Assembly (NCBI GenBank): GCA_963674685.2 | Contig: CAXXWT010000003.1 | Span: forward strand, 930,001-994,000 | Source of the DNA: G963674685 sp963674685 | GTDB lineage: Bacteria > Lernaellota > Lernaellaia > JACKCT01 | DNA: 64,000 nt | Direction of reading: 5' to 3' | Part shown: in pieces, positions 33,986 to 41,635 of the stretch | How the letters are laid out: each line of letters opens with the position of its first letter | Position numbering within the stretch: the stretch's first letter is position 1 | The notes under the pieces: generated by a model | Databases searched by the model: none | What the model saw: the letters and a program-made list of their open reading frames with translations, nothing else | Told to the model about the DNA's origin: nothing | Made by a program: the position numbers and the translations under genes

Positions 33986-34903
33986 TTAGAATTCAAAAAT
34001 ACTTTGAAAATCAACGTTCATGACGGTCTCTTTGTCGTCGTAGGGAATCGTAACCACTCTGTCGATTTTAAATTGTTCGTAGGTGATTTGAACGTTGTAT
34101 TCGCCGGGGGTCAATTCGATGACGGCTCCGTCGATGTCCGTCGATTTGTTCATGGGGCTCACGCCGTCGTCGACGAGTACGTTGGCATTGACCAACGGGT
34201 GGTCGCCGACGCTGACCTTGACAATGAGACGGCGGATTCTGACGCCGTTTTCATCGTCCGTTATGGCGGGCTCGTCGGCGAAACCGATCTCCCCGGACTC
34301 CTTCGCGTCAAGAATATCGCTTTCCGCTTTGTTTTCCGCCGGCATCGGAATGGGAGTGGCGTCATAATCGTAGATGCTGATTTTCGGAGTGTTTTCCCGG
34401 CATTCCTCATAGCTGACCTGTCTTTGAACGGAGGCCATGGCGACGTTCGCTTCGGCCAGGATCTCCGACAGATCATCCGTGGGAGTCGACGACCAGATCG
34501 CGTTGAGGAAGTTCTTGAACTGTGAATGCGTGATCGCACGTTCAAAGCGGATATTCAATAAGTTGTTTTCCAGCATAAAAAGCAAAAAGGCCGCTGCGAC
34601 GGGTCTGTTTTGCGTCGCGGCGCTCAATTGAATGTCATTGACCTGAAGAGTGCTGTGGATTTCGGAGATGGAAAGGTAGGAAAAATCGTCGGGGTCCGAG
34701 TTGCCGAATAATCCGATGAAAAACTTGAAAAGATTTTTTCCGGCCTCGCCGACCTTGTGGCCCATCGGGTCGCAGTGATCCACCAGACCGAAATAATGCA
34801 GAAGTTTTTCAAAGAACTCCACAATTTCGTTTTCAGACGTCTCGTCGAAATAACGGACGTCGCTGCTTTGAAATTCCCGATTATTCGGAAGGTTTATCGG
34901 CAT
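33986..34903 (-). CDS. hypothetical protein with C-terminal carboxypeptidase-regulatory-like fold
   Basis: A 305-aa protein without signal peptide or membrane helix. The N-terminal 180 residues are helical and unassigned. The last 85 (VRIRRLIVKVSVGDHPLVNA to VVTIPYDDKETVMNVDFQSI) look like a transthyretin/CarboxypepD_reg-type beta sandwich (V-x-V...G..L.NA.V.VDDG...TD.DG...I.L.PG.Y.V). It could be a substrate- or machinery-associated protein of a secretion or contractile system, but no such genes are nearby. It is just upstream of the amidase on the same strand and has its own promoter. Confidence 0.6.
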   Translation of the reverse strand: MPINLPNNREFQSSDVRYFDETSENEIVEFFEKLLHYFGLVDHCDPMGHKVGEAGKNLFKFFIGLFGNSDPDDFSYLSISEIHSTLQVNDIQLSAATQNRPVAAAFLLFMLENNLLNIRFERAITHSQFKNFLNAIWSSTPTDDLSEILAEANVAMASVQRQVSYEECRENTPKISIYDYDATPIPMPAENKAESDILDAKESGEIGFADEPAITDDENGVRIRRLIVKVSVGDHPLVNANVLVDDGVSPMNKSTDIDGAVIELTPGEYNVQITYEQFKIDRVVTIPYDDKETVMNVDFQSIFEF

Positions 34904-34996
34904 TTGAAAGAATCCGCCAGATGGATTTAATGAAATATTTCGCGCCTTGGGTTTCGCGATATCCGAAAAAAGACCTGATATTCAAACCATCAACGA

Positions 34997-35026
34997 ATAC
35001 TAGGAGAGCAAGATAAAAACTGTCAA
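34997..35026 (-). promoter_or_regulatory. predicted promoter for the minus-strand hypothetical-amidase pair
   Basis: On the minus strand TTGACA (35026-35021), an 18-bp spacer and TAGTAT (35002-34997). It faces away from the kdsB promoter; the two TTGACA boxes form an inverted pair about 17 bases apart. Confidence 0.5.
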
Positions 35027-35043
35027 GGAGAATCAAACTTCTA

Positions 35044-35072
35044 TTGACAGGGTTTTGTTCTTTACCCATTAT
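35044..35072 (+). promoter_or_regulatory. predicted promoter for kdsB-pyrG-kdsD
   Basis: TTGACA (35044-35049), a 17-bp spacer and CATTAT (35067-35072). Transcription would start near 35079, only about 11 bases before the kdsB ATG, and no Shine-Dalgarno sequence is visible, so kdsB may be translated almost leaderless. Confidence 0.55.
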
Positions 35073-35089
35073 GAATTCCCGCAAGAACT

Positions 35090-35857
35090 ATGAAAACCAC
35101 GGCCCTAATTCCAGCTCGAATTGCTTCTTCCAGACTACCGGGCAAACCTCTCCTTAAAATCGGAAATCGCGAAATCATCCTTCATGTCGCGTCCCAGGTC
35201 TCAAAAACTCCCGGAATTTCGGATGTTTGTGTGGCCACCGACGATAAAAGGATTGCCGACGTCGTCAAATCGGGCGGTTTCAGGGCCATTATGACCGATA
35301 GGGAGCACAGGACCGGGACGGATCGAATCGCCGAAGCCGCCAGACTGCTGGATGCCGATATCATCGTCAACGTCCAGGGCGACGAACCGATGATCAGGCC
35401 GGAAATGATACGCCAGGCTATAGCGCCCTTTGAAAATGACCGGAGCCTGGTTATGGGCACGCTCAAGGCGCCGTTGAAAAATACGGCCGATCTTTTCAAT
35501 CCGAATTGCGCCAAAGTGGCCGTGGATGAAAACGATTTCGCCTTGTACTTTTCGCGATCGCCCATCCCTTTCCATCGCGGTGAAATGGATTTGAAATCAA
35601 GCCGTTGCGGCGAAGGCGTTGCAACAAGTCCGCCGTATTTCATTCAGGTCGGTCTTTACGTTTTCACCAAGGATTTCCTGCTGAAATTCAGCGCCATGCC
35701 ACAGGGAAACCTGGAAAAGGCCGAAAAGCTGGAGCAACTCAGGGCTCTGGAAGCCGGATATAAAATCAAAGTTCCGACGACGGAATATGAAACAATCAGC
35801 GTGGATACGCCCGAAGACTATGAAAAAGTCAAAAAGATGATGGAATCTTCCAAATAA
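35090..35857 (+). CDS. kdsB: 3-deoxy-manno-octulosonate cytidylyltransferase (CMP-Kdo synthetase)
   Basis: A 255-aa nucleotidyltransferase of normal length. Motifs: ALIPARIASSRLPGKPL for CTP binding, ATDDKRI, HRTGTDRIAEAA, VNVQGDEPMI and YFSRSPIPF. It activates Kdo for lipid A inner-core assembly, which marks the organism as LPS-bearing. It leads a classic kdsB-pyrG-kdsD run in which pyrG supplies CTP. No ribosome site is visible upstream. Confidence 0.95.
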   Translation: MKTTALIPARIASSRLPGKPLLKIGNREIILHVASQVSKTPGISDVCVATDDKRIADVVKSGGFRAIMTDREHRTGTDRIAEAARLLDADIIVNVQGDEPMIRPEMIRQAIAPFENDRSLVMGTLKAPLKNTADLFNPNCAKVAVDENDFALYFSRSPIPFHRGEMDLKSSRCGEGVATSPPYFIQVGLYVFTKDFLLKFSAMPQGNLEKAEKLEQLRALEAGYKIKVPTTEYETISVDTPEDYEKVKKMMESSK

Positions 35858-35884
35858 ATAGAGAGTCAGCTTGAAGGAGCCAAG

Positions 35885-37546
35885 ATGAAAAAGCGTCAGA
35901 CAAAATACATCTTTATTACCGGGGGCGTCGTTTCTTCCCTGGGCAAGGGCGTGGCCGGCGCCAGCATCGGCGCGCTTTTGGAGGCTCGCGGCTTTCGCGT
36001 GGCCATTATGAAACTGGATCCGTACATCAACGTGGATCCGGGCACCATGAGCCCGTTTCAGCACGGAGAGGTCTTTGTCACCGACGACGGGACGGAAACC
36101 GATCTCGACCTGGGCCACTACGAACGTTTCATCTCGACGAAAACATCCAAGGCGAATAACTTCACCAGCGGCCAGATATACGACGCGGTCATCTCCAAAG
36201 AAAGAAGGGGCGAATATCTTGGAAAGACGGTTCAGGTGATTCCGCACATCACCGACGAAATGAAATCCCGGATCCGCGCCCTGGAAGATAAAGCGGACAT
36301 CGTGATCGCCGAAATCGGCGGCACCGTCGGCGATATCGAGGGATTGCCCTTTTTTGAAGCCATCAGGCAGTTCCAGTTCGACGTCGGACAGACAAACACG
36401 CTGTACATCCATCTGACGCTCATTCCCTACATCAGCGCTTCCGGCGAGCTGAAAACGAAACCGACGCAGCATTCGGTGATGAAACTTCGGGAAATAGGGA
36501 TTCAGCCGCAGATTCTCATATGCCGCGCCGAAGAAGAATTGTCGCAGTCGATGAAAGCGAAAATCGCCTTGTTCTGCAACGTCAAGGAGGATGCGGTCAT
36601 TTCCGGCGTCACGCTCCCGCACGTTTATTCCATCCCCCTGCAGTTCCACAGCGAGGGACTGGACGACCGGATCCTCGAGTACCTGGATATCTGGGCGGCG
36701 TCTCCCGAACTGCGGCGCTGGAAGGCCATTCAAAAAGCGCTGTCATCGCCGAAAAAGAAAACGGTTATCGCCGTCGTGGGGAAATACGTTCACTTGAAAG
36801 ACAGCTACAAAAGCTTGAACGAGGCCCTGGTTCACGGCGGAATCGCGAACAACTGTAAAGTGGAACTGCGTTTCGTGGATTCCGAGGAACTCAAGGACCG
36901 CAACGAGGTGAAAAAGTGGCTCAAGGACGTGGGAGGCGTCCTCGTGCCCGGCGGTTTCGGAGATCGCGGCATCGAAGGGAAAATACTCGCCGCGGAATAC
37001 GCCAGATTAAATAAAATTCCCTATTTTGGAATTTGCCTCGGCATGCAGATGGCCGTGATAGAATGGGCCAGAAATATGTGCGGTATGAAGGGCGCCAACT
37101 CGACGGAGTTCAATAAAAAGACGCCTTATCCCGTGGTTTGTTTGATGGAAGAGCAGGAGACCGTCGTCGACATGGGCGCGACCATGAGGCTGGGCGCATA
37201 TCCCTGCAAGGTGAAAAAAGGGACGATGGCTTACAAGGCTTATAAAAACGTGGATATCTCGGAGCGGCACAGGCATCGCTTCGAGGTCAACAATAAATAC
37301 GTCGAGGAAATGACCAAGGCCGGGCTCATCATCGCGGGCCGATACGTAAAAGGCTCGCTTGTCGAGATGGTGGAAGTTCCCGATCACCCGTGGTTCGTGG
37401 GGTGCCAGTTCCATCCGGAATTCAAAAGCCGGCCCGTCGACTGCCATCCGCTGTTCAAGAACTTTATTAAAGCGGCGCTGGTAAATTTCTCCGAGGATTG
37501 CGACGAATGCGAAATCTCCGTGCATGACATGAGCAAAAAGAGATAA
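35885..37546 (+). CDS. pyrG: CTP synthase
   Basis: A 553-aa enzyme. The N-terminal synthase domain has ITGGVVSSLGKGVAGASIGA, DPYINVDPGTMSPFQHGEVF and GGTVGDIEGLPFFEA. The C-terminal glutamine amidotransferase has GGFGDRGIEGK, FGICLGMQMAVIE (nucleophile Cys) and QFHPEFKSRP (His-Glu). It makes CTP from UTP, ATP and glutamine, and here probably feeds KdsB. GAAGGAG precedes the ATG. The last 20 residues include a small Cys/Glu/Asp cluster (DCDECE). Confidence 0.97.
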   Translation: MKKRQTKYIFITGGVVSSLGKGVAGASIGALLEARGFRVAIMKLDPYINVDPGTMSPFQHGEVFVTDDGTETDLDLGHYERFISTKTSKANNFTSGQIYDAVISKERRGEYLGKTVQVIPHITDEMKSRIRALEDKADIVIAEIGGTVGDIEGLPFFEAIRQFQFDVGQTNTLYIHLTLIPYISASGELKTKPTQHSVMKLREIGIQPQILICRAEEELSQSMKAKIALFCNVKEDAVISGVTLPHVYSIPLQFHSEGLDDRILEYLDIWAASPELRRWKAIQKALSSPKKKTVIAVVGKYVHLKDSYKSLNEALVHGGIANNCKVELRFVDSEELKDRNEVKKWLKDVGGVLVPGGFGDRGIEGKILAAEYARLNKIPYFGICLGMQMAVIEWARNMCGMKGANSTEFNKKTPYPVVCLMEEQETVVDMGATMRLGAYPCKVKKGTMAYKAYKNVDISERHRHRFEVNNKYVEEMTKAGLIIAGRYVKGSLVEMVEVPDHPWFVGCQFHPEFKSRPVDCHPLFKNFIKAALVNFSEDCDECEISVHDMSKKR

Positions 37547-37549
37547 GAC

Positions 37550-38527
37550 ATGACGGAAAAAAGCGATATCGAAACAGCCCGGCGGGTCATGCGGATCGAG
37601 TGCGAGGCCATTCAATCCATCGCCGACCGGCTGGATGAAAATTTCGACCGGGCCGCGGAAATCCTGATGAATTGCAGGGGCAAGGTCATCGTCACCGGCA
37701 TGGGAAAAAGCGGCCACATCGGCGCAAAAATGGCGGCGACATTCGCCAGCACCGGCACCTCGTCTTTTTACGTGCATCCGGGCGAGGGAATGCATGGGGA
37801 TCTGGGCGTCGTTTCGGAAAATGACGTCGTGATCGCCATCAGCAACTCGGGAAATTCGCCGGAAGTGATCGGCATTTTACCTTCGGTGAAAAAGATCGGC
37901 GTTCCGCTCATCGCCATGACAGGCAATCCGCGTTCCGAATTGGCGCGGTTCGCCGACGTGGTGCTGGACATCGCCGTCAAGGAAGAAGCGTGCCCGCTGG
38001 GTCTGGCGCCCACGGCCAGCACCACGTCCACGCTGGCTTTGGGAGACGCGCTGGCCGTCGTCCTTTTGGAAAGAAAGGGATTTTCCGAGGAAGATTTCGC
38101 GCTCCTGCATCCCGGCGGCGCCATCGGCAAGAGGCTTCATCTGCAGGTCAGCCACATCATGCGCGCCGGAGAAAACACGCCGCGCGTGAGCGTCGGCACG
38201 GGAGTGGTCGACGCGCTGGTTGAAATGTCATCCAAGCGTATGGGCATTACAGGGGTTTTCGACGAAACAGGCCGGCTGGTAGGCTGCGTGACTGACGGCG
38301 ATCTCAGGCGGGGAATACAGAGGCACGATGATTTTTTAAAAAGAAAGGTCGAAGAGATCATGACCCCGGATCCGCGGACGATGCCGTCGGACACTAAGGC
38401 CGTTGAAGCTCTGCATATGATGGAAAAAATGAGGATATCCGTCGTATTCGTTCATGATCCGGCCGATGCGAACAAGATCATAGGCGCGGTTCACGTGCAC
38501 GACATCCTCAGCGCGGGACTCGAATAG
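37550..38527 (+). CDS. kdsD: arabinose-5-phosphate isomerase
   Basis: A 325-aa KpsF/GutQ-type enzyme. The SIS domain (about 35-180) has GKVIVTGMGKSGHIGAKMAA, SFYVHPGEGMHGDLG and AISNSGNSPEV; two CBS domains follow (about 205-325). It interconverts ribulose 5-phosphate and arabinose 5-phosphate, the first step to Kdo. It begins 3 bases after the pyrG stop. kdsA, often between pyrG and kdsD, is absent here and must be elsewhere. Confidence 0.95.
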   Translation: MTEKSDIETARRVMRIECEAIQSIADRLDENFDRAAEILMNCRGKVIVTGMGKSGHIGAKMAATFASTGTSSFYVHPGEGMHGDLGVVSENDVVIAISNSGNSPEVIGILPSVKKIGVPLIAMTGNPRSELARFADVVLDIAVKEEACPLGLAPTASTTSTLALGDALAVVLLERKGFSEEDFALLHPGGAIGKRLHLQVSHIMRAGENTPRVSVGTGVVDALVEMSSKRMGITGVFDETGRLVGCVTDGDLRRGIQRHDDFLKRKVEEIMTPDPRTMPSDTKAVEALHMMEKMRISVVFVHDPADANKIIGAVHVHDILSAGLE

Positions 38528-38534
38528 GTTTTAT

Positions 38535-39524
38535 TTAAACTTTATAGACCATGGCTCCGAAGGATACGCCGGAGCCCACGGCGGCGGCCAGGACGAGATC
38601 GCCTTTATTCGCGCGGCCGCTTCCCATGGCGTCATGCAGGCACGTGGGAATCATCGCCGTTCCGTAATAACCGCGTCCTTCGTGGCCGTTGAAGGTTTTC
38701 TCGGGAGCGATTCCCAGTTCCTCCGCAACTTCTGCGCCCCACGATGATTTCACGCACGAGAAAATGAAAAGCTTGATGTCGCCGGGCGCAACGCCGGCTT
38801 TATCGAGAGCTTTTCGGCAGACGCCGGGCATCAGGCGCAGGGTCTCGGACTTCATCACATCCACGTCTATGGAAAAATGCCATTTGCCGGCTTTGATCAG
38901 TTCGGCGTCCATGCGGGGTTTGATAACGGTTCCCGGCAGTTCCGCCCAGAAGGATCGGATCTTCGCCGGATCGTTGCCCACTTCCAAAGAGACGATTCCC
39001 GATTCATCGTCCGACGGTCCGAGAATCCAGACGGCGGCGCCGTCTCCGAACAGTTCCGTAACGCCCAGGCCTTCCGGAGTGTAACGCACGTACGTGGAAA
39101 AGATATCATCGGCGCCCAGCAGAAGAAAATCGAAATGACCGATTTCGATGAAAGCCGCCGCCGCATTCAGCGTATGCAAAAAACCGCCGTCGCAGGCGCG
39201 TATGTCTAAAATGGCTTGCTGCGCGATGCCGAGTTCTTTTTGCGTGAAAGCGGCGTTTCCCGGAAATTGATGATCGGGCGTGACCGTTGAATAAAAAATC
39301 GCCTGAAGATCGGAAGGTTGTTTTCCGAGGATTTCCAGGGCCTTTTTCGTCGATTCAGCGGCCCAGGCGGCGCCTGTATCGCCTTTTGCAAGATATCGGC
39401 GCGAGGTAAAGCCGCATGATTCGTCGAGGGTTTGCGGCGTGGCCTGGAGCATGTCCGCCAGTTCGGCATTGGTCATGACCGTTTGAGGTAAAACGGAATC
39501 GGACGCCAGAATTTTTACGCGCAT
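38535..39524 (-). CDS. FabH-like (KAS III-fold) protein lacking catalytic His and Asn
   Basis: I start at ATG 39524, after GGGAGA. The 329-aa protein has the KAS III fold (RRYLAKGDTGAAWAAESTKK, FYSTVTPDHQFPGNAA, LFGDGAAVWILG). Cys111 is present in DIRACDGGFLHTLNAA. However, the HQAN segment reads FIFSCVKSS and the GNTSAA segment reads GRGYYGTAMIP, so the catalytic His and Asn of FabH are missing. It lies 20 bases downstream of a complete fabH on the same strand. Such pairs (for example PqsB with PqsC) can form heterodimers. It may be an acyl carrier or transfer subunit rather than a decarboxylating synthase. Confidence 0.8.
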   Translation of the reverse strand: MRVKILASDSVLPQTVMTNAELADMLQATPQTLDESCGFTSRRYLAKGDTGAAWAAESTKKALEILGKQPSDLQAIFYSTVTPDHQFPGNAAFTQKELGIAQQAILDIRACDGGFLHTLNAAAAFIEIGHFDFLLLGADDIFSTYVRYTPEGLGVTELFGDGAAVWILGPSDDESGIVSLEVGNDPAKIRSFWAELPGTVIKPRMDAELIKAGKWHFSIDVDVMKSETLRLMPGVCRKALDKAGVAPGDIKLFIFSCVKSSWGAEVAEELGIAPEKTFNGHEGRGYYGTAMIPTCLHDAMGSGRANKGDLVLAAAVGSGVSFGAMVYKV

Positions 39525-39544
39525 TTTTTGTGTCTCCCTATCAT

Positions 39545-40537
39545 TTACCATCGGACAAGCAGGGCGGCAGCAGTGAATCCAGAACCGAAACCGGCCAGTA
39601 TCGCCAAAGATCCTTCCTTGATAAGACCGGCTTCAAGGGTTTCCGTGATGACGATGGGAATGGTCGCCGCCGTTGTATTGCCAAAGCGATCGATGTTGTT
39701 CCAGATTTTTTCATCCGGAATATTCATTTCCGACGCAACCCATTGATTGATACGTAAATTCGCCTGATGGAACGCAAAACAGTCGATGTCTTTAATGGTT
39801 ACGCCCTGCGCGTCGAGAACCTCGTTAATGACCGCAGGCAGGGAACGCAGGGCCTCAAGAAAGACCTTTTTCCCCTTCATTTTCGGCCATACCTCCGTGG
39901 ATTCCAGCATTTCCAGAGTCAGGCGCGGATTTTCATAGCTTCTCTCGGCGTCGGTCCAAAGAGCCTTGGCGCCGTTTCCGTCGCCGTGCAGGGAAACGGC
40001 CAGAATGCCTTTGTCCTCGGCGGTTTTTTCCACGACGAATGCGCCGGCGCCGTCTCCGAAGATCACGGCCACGTCCCGCGAACGGTCGTTGATGTCCAGT
40101 CCTCCGCTGTGCACTTCCGATCCGATGACGAGAACCTTTTCGTATTTGCCGCTTCTGATGAAAGCGTCGGCGGTGGCGAGGCTGTATAAAAAGCCGGTGC
40201 ATTGGTTTCGGACATCGAAGGAGGGAATGTTCGGGATGCCGAGCCTCTCCTGAATGAACGGCGCGTTGGAGGGAAAGGAGTAATCCGGTGAAAGGGTGGC
40301 GGCGATCAGGGCGTCGATTTCATCGGCCCGGCATCCGGCCATGTCCAGGGCTTTTTGAACGGCGATTTCCGCCAGATCGACGTTGGTCTGATCCGTAACG
40401 AAATGCCTTTGCCTTATCCCGGTTCTTTGCTGAATCCACTCATCGTTTGTGTTGATGATTTTGCTTAAATCGTCGTTGGTCACGATTCGGTCGGGCACAC
40501 AAAATCCCGTCCCGGAAATCTTTGCTCGAATCGGCAT
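39545..40537 (-). CDS. fabH: 3-oxoacyl-ACP synthase III (FabH family)
   Basis: A 330-aa protein starting at ATG 40537, six bases after AAGGAG; the longer frame to 40972 runs inside galT. The catalytic triad is complete: Cys113 (FDVRNQCTGFLYSL), His257 (FAFHQANLRI) and Asn287 (RFGNTTAATIP). Family markers TNDEWIQQRTGIRQRH and VIFGDGAGAFVVE are present. It condenses acyl-CoA with malonyl-ACP, or a related ketide reaction. Placement after galT and before a degenerate paralogue, not in a fab operon, suggests a specialised lipid or secondary-metabolite role. Confidence 0.88.
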   Translation of the reverse strand: MPIRAKISGTGFCVPDRIVTNDDLSKIINTNDEWIQQRTGIRQRHFVTDQTNVDLAEIAVQKALDMAGCRADEIDALIAATLSPDYSFPSNAPFIQERLGIPNIPSFDVRNQCTGFLYSLATADAFIRSGKYEKVLVIGSEVHSGGLDINDRSRDVAVIFGDGAGAFVVEKTAEDKGILAVSLHGDGNGAKALWTDAERSYENPRLTLEMLESTEVWPKMKGKKVFLEALRSLPAVINEVLDAQGVTIKDIDCFAFHQANLRINQWVASEMNIPDEKIWNNIDRFGNTTAATIPIVITETLEAGLIKEGSLAILAGFGSGFTAAALLVRW

Positions 40538-40565
40538 ATCGGCTCCTTTTGCGATTCCGCCGTTT

Positions 40566-41591
40566 TTAAACTTCTCGCAACTTTTCGGCGGCGTATTCCG
40601 GAGGTATTGCGTTGACATATACCCCAGTCCCGCGTTCAAATCCAGCAATTCTTGACATTTGGGGATACAGTTCAAAATGCCAGTGGTAAAAATCGAAAGC
40701 TTCAGGCGTTGCGGGCGCCGTGTGCAAAATGAGATTAAAAGGGAAATCGTCGCCCAGGACCCGGCGGTAGCGGCTGAATAAATCGACGAAGTCATCGGCC
40801 AGATGATCGATATCCGCATCGCCGATTTGCCGGAAGTCGGACTGATGGGCGCGGGGGAAAATCCAACACTCGAAGGGATTGACGCCGGCATATGGCGTAA
40901 TGGCGGCGAAGTGATCGCTTGCGGAAATAAAGCGCGAAGAATTCGGCGTCGCGTCATTTTCCAGAAGTTCACAGAAAATACATTTGCCGCTTTCCGACAT
41001 GCGCCTGGATGCGTGACTCAGTTCAGCCTCCGGCAATTCCGGCACGAAAGGCAGAGACAGTATCTGGCTGTGCGCGTGCAATATCGAGGCGCCGCCGAGT
41101 GCGCCGCTGTTTTTGAAAAGCTGTACGTACGCGCAATCGGGATTTTTCGATATGACGGTGATCCGGTCCCGCCAGCACCGGATGACGCTTGTAAAAACGT
41201 CCGGAGTAAAGTGTGAGAAAGACAGGTCGTGGCGGTTCGTTTCGATGACGACTTCGTGGATTCCGAGGCCCGGCGATGTCTCGAAATCACAGGCAATATC
41301 GCAATGCTCCGGCATGGATTTCAATAAGGCGGGAAATTTATTGGGAATAACGCGCAATGACCATCCGGGAGAGTCGGCTTTTGAATCGGGGGAGCGCAGG
41401 GCGATGACTTCAGGCGGCGTTTCCGATTCATTTCCCGGACAAAACGGGCAGGGCGTGTTCTTTCGTTTCGGAGGCGTGGAAATGAACTCGTAGGGTCGGC
41501 CCATGCGCATGGTCGAAACGATCACGCGGCGTCCGGTGACCGGGCATTTTCGTATCTCACAAGTTTCGCGGATATTTTCAAAGCGGGTCAT
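40566..41591 (-). CDS. galT: galactose-1-phosphate uridylyltransferase family
   Basis: A 341-aa GalT. Zinc-type cysteines in TPCPFCPGNESETP and CIFCELL; the active site is SILHAHSQILSLP, where the usual HPHGQ is HAHSQ; the C-terminus has FDFYHWHFELYPQMSR. The HxHSQ variant also occurs in homologues acting on ADP-glucose, so with glgC nearby an ADP-glucose or NDP-hexose phosphorylase role is possible. It follows the GH57 gene by 44 bases on the same strand. Confidence 0.88.
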   Translation of the reverse strand: MTRFENIRETCEIRKCPVTGRRVIVSTMRMGRPYEFISTPPKRKNTPCPFCPGNESETPPEVIALRSPDSKADSPGWSLRVIPNKFPALLKSMPEHCDIACDFETSPGLGIHEVVIETNRHDLSFSHFTPDVFTSVIRCWRDRITVISKNPDCAYVQLFKNSGALGGASILHAHSQILSLPFVPELPEAELSHASRRMSESGKCIFCELLENDATPNSSRFISASDHFAAITPYAGVNPFECWIFPRAHQSDFRQIGDADIDHLADDFVDLFSRYRRVLGDDFPFNLILHTAPATPEAFDFYHWHFELYPQMSRIAGFERGTGVYVNAIPPEYAAEKLREV

Positions 41592-41635
41592 AAAAGTCAG
41601 CCGATCTTAAAACTCAATGGAAATTTCACGGGCCG

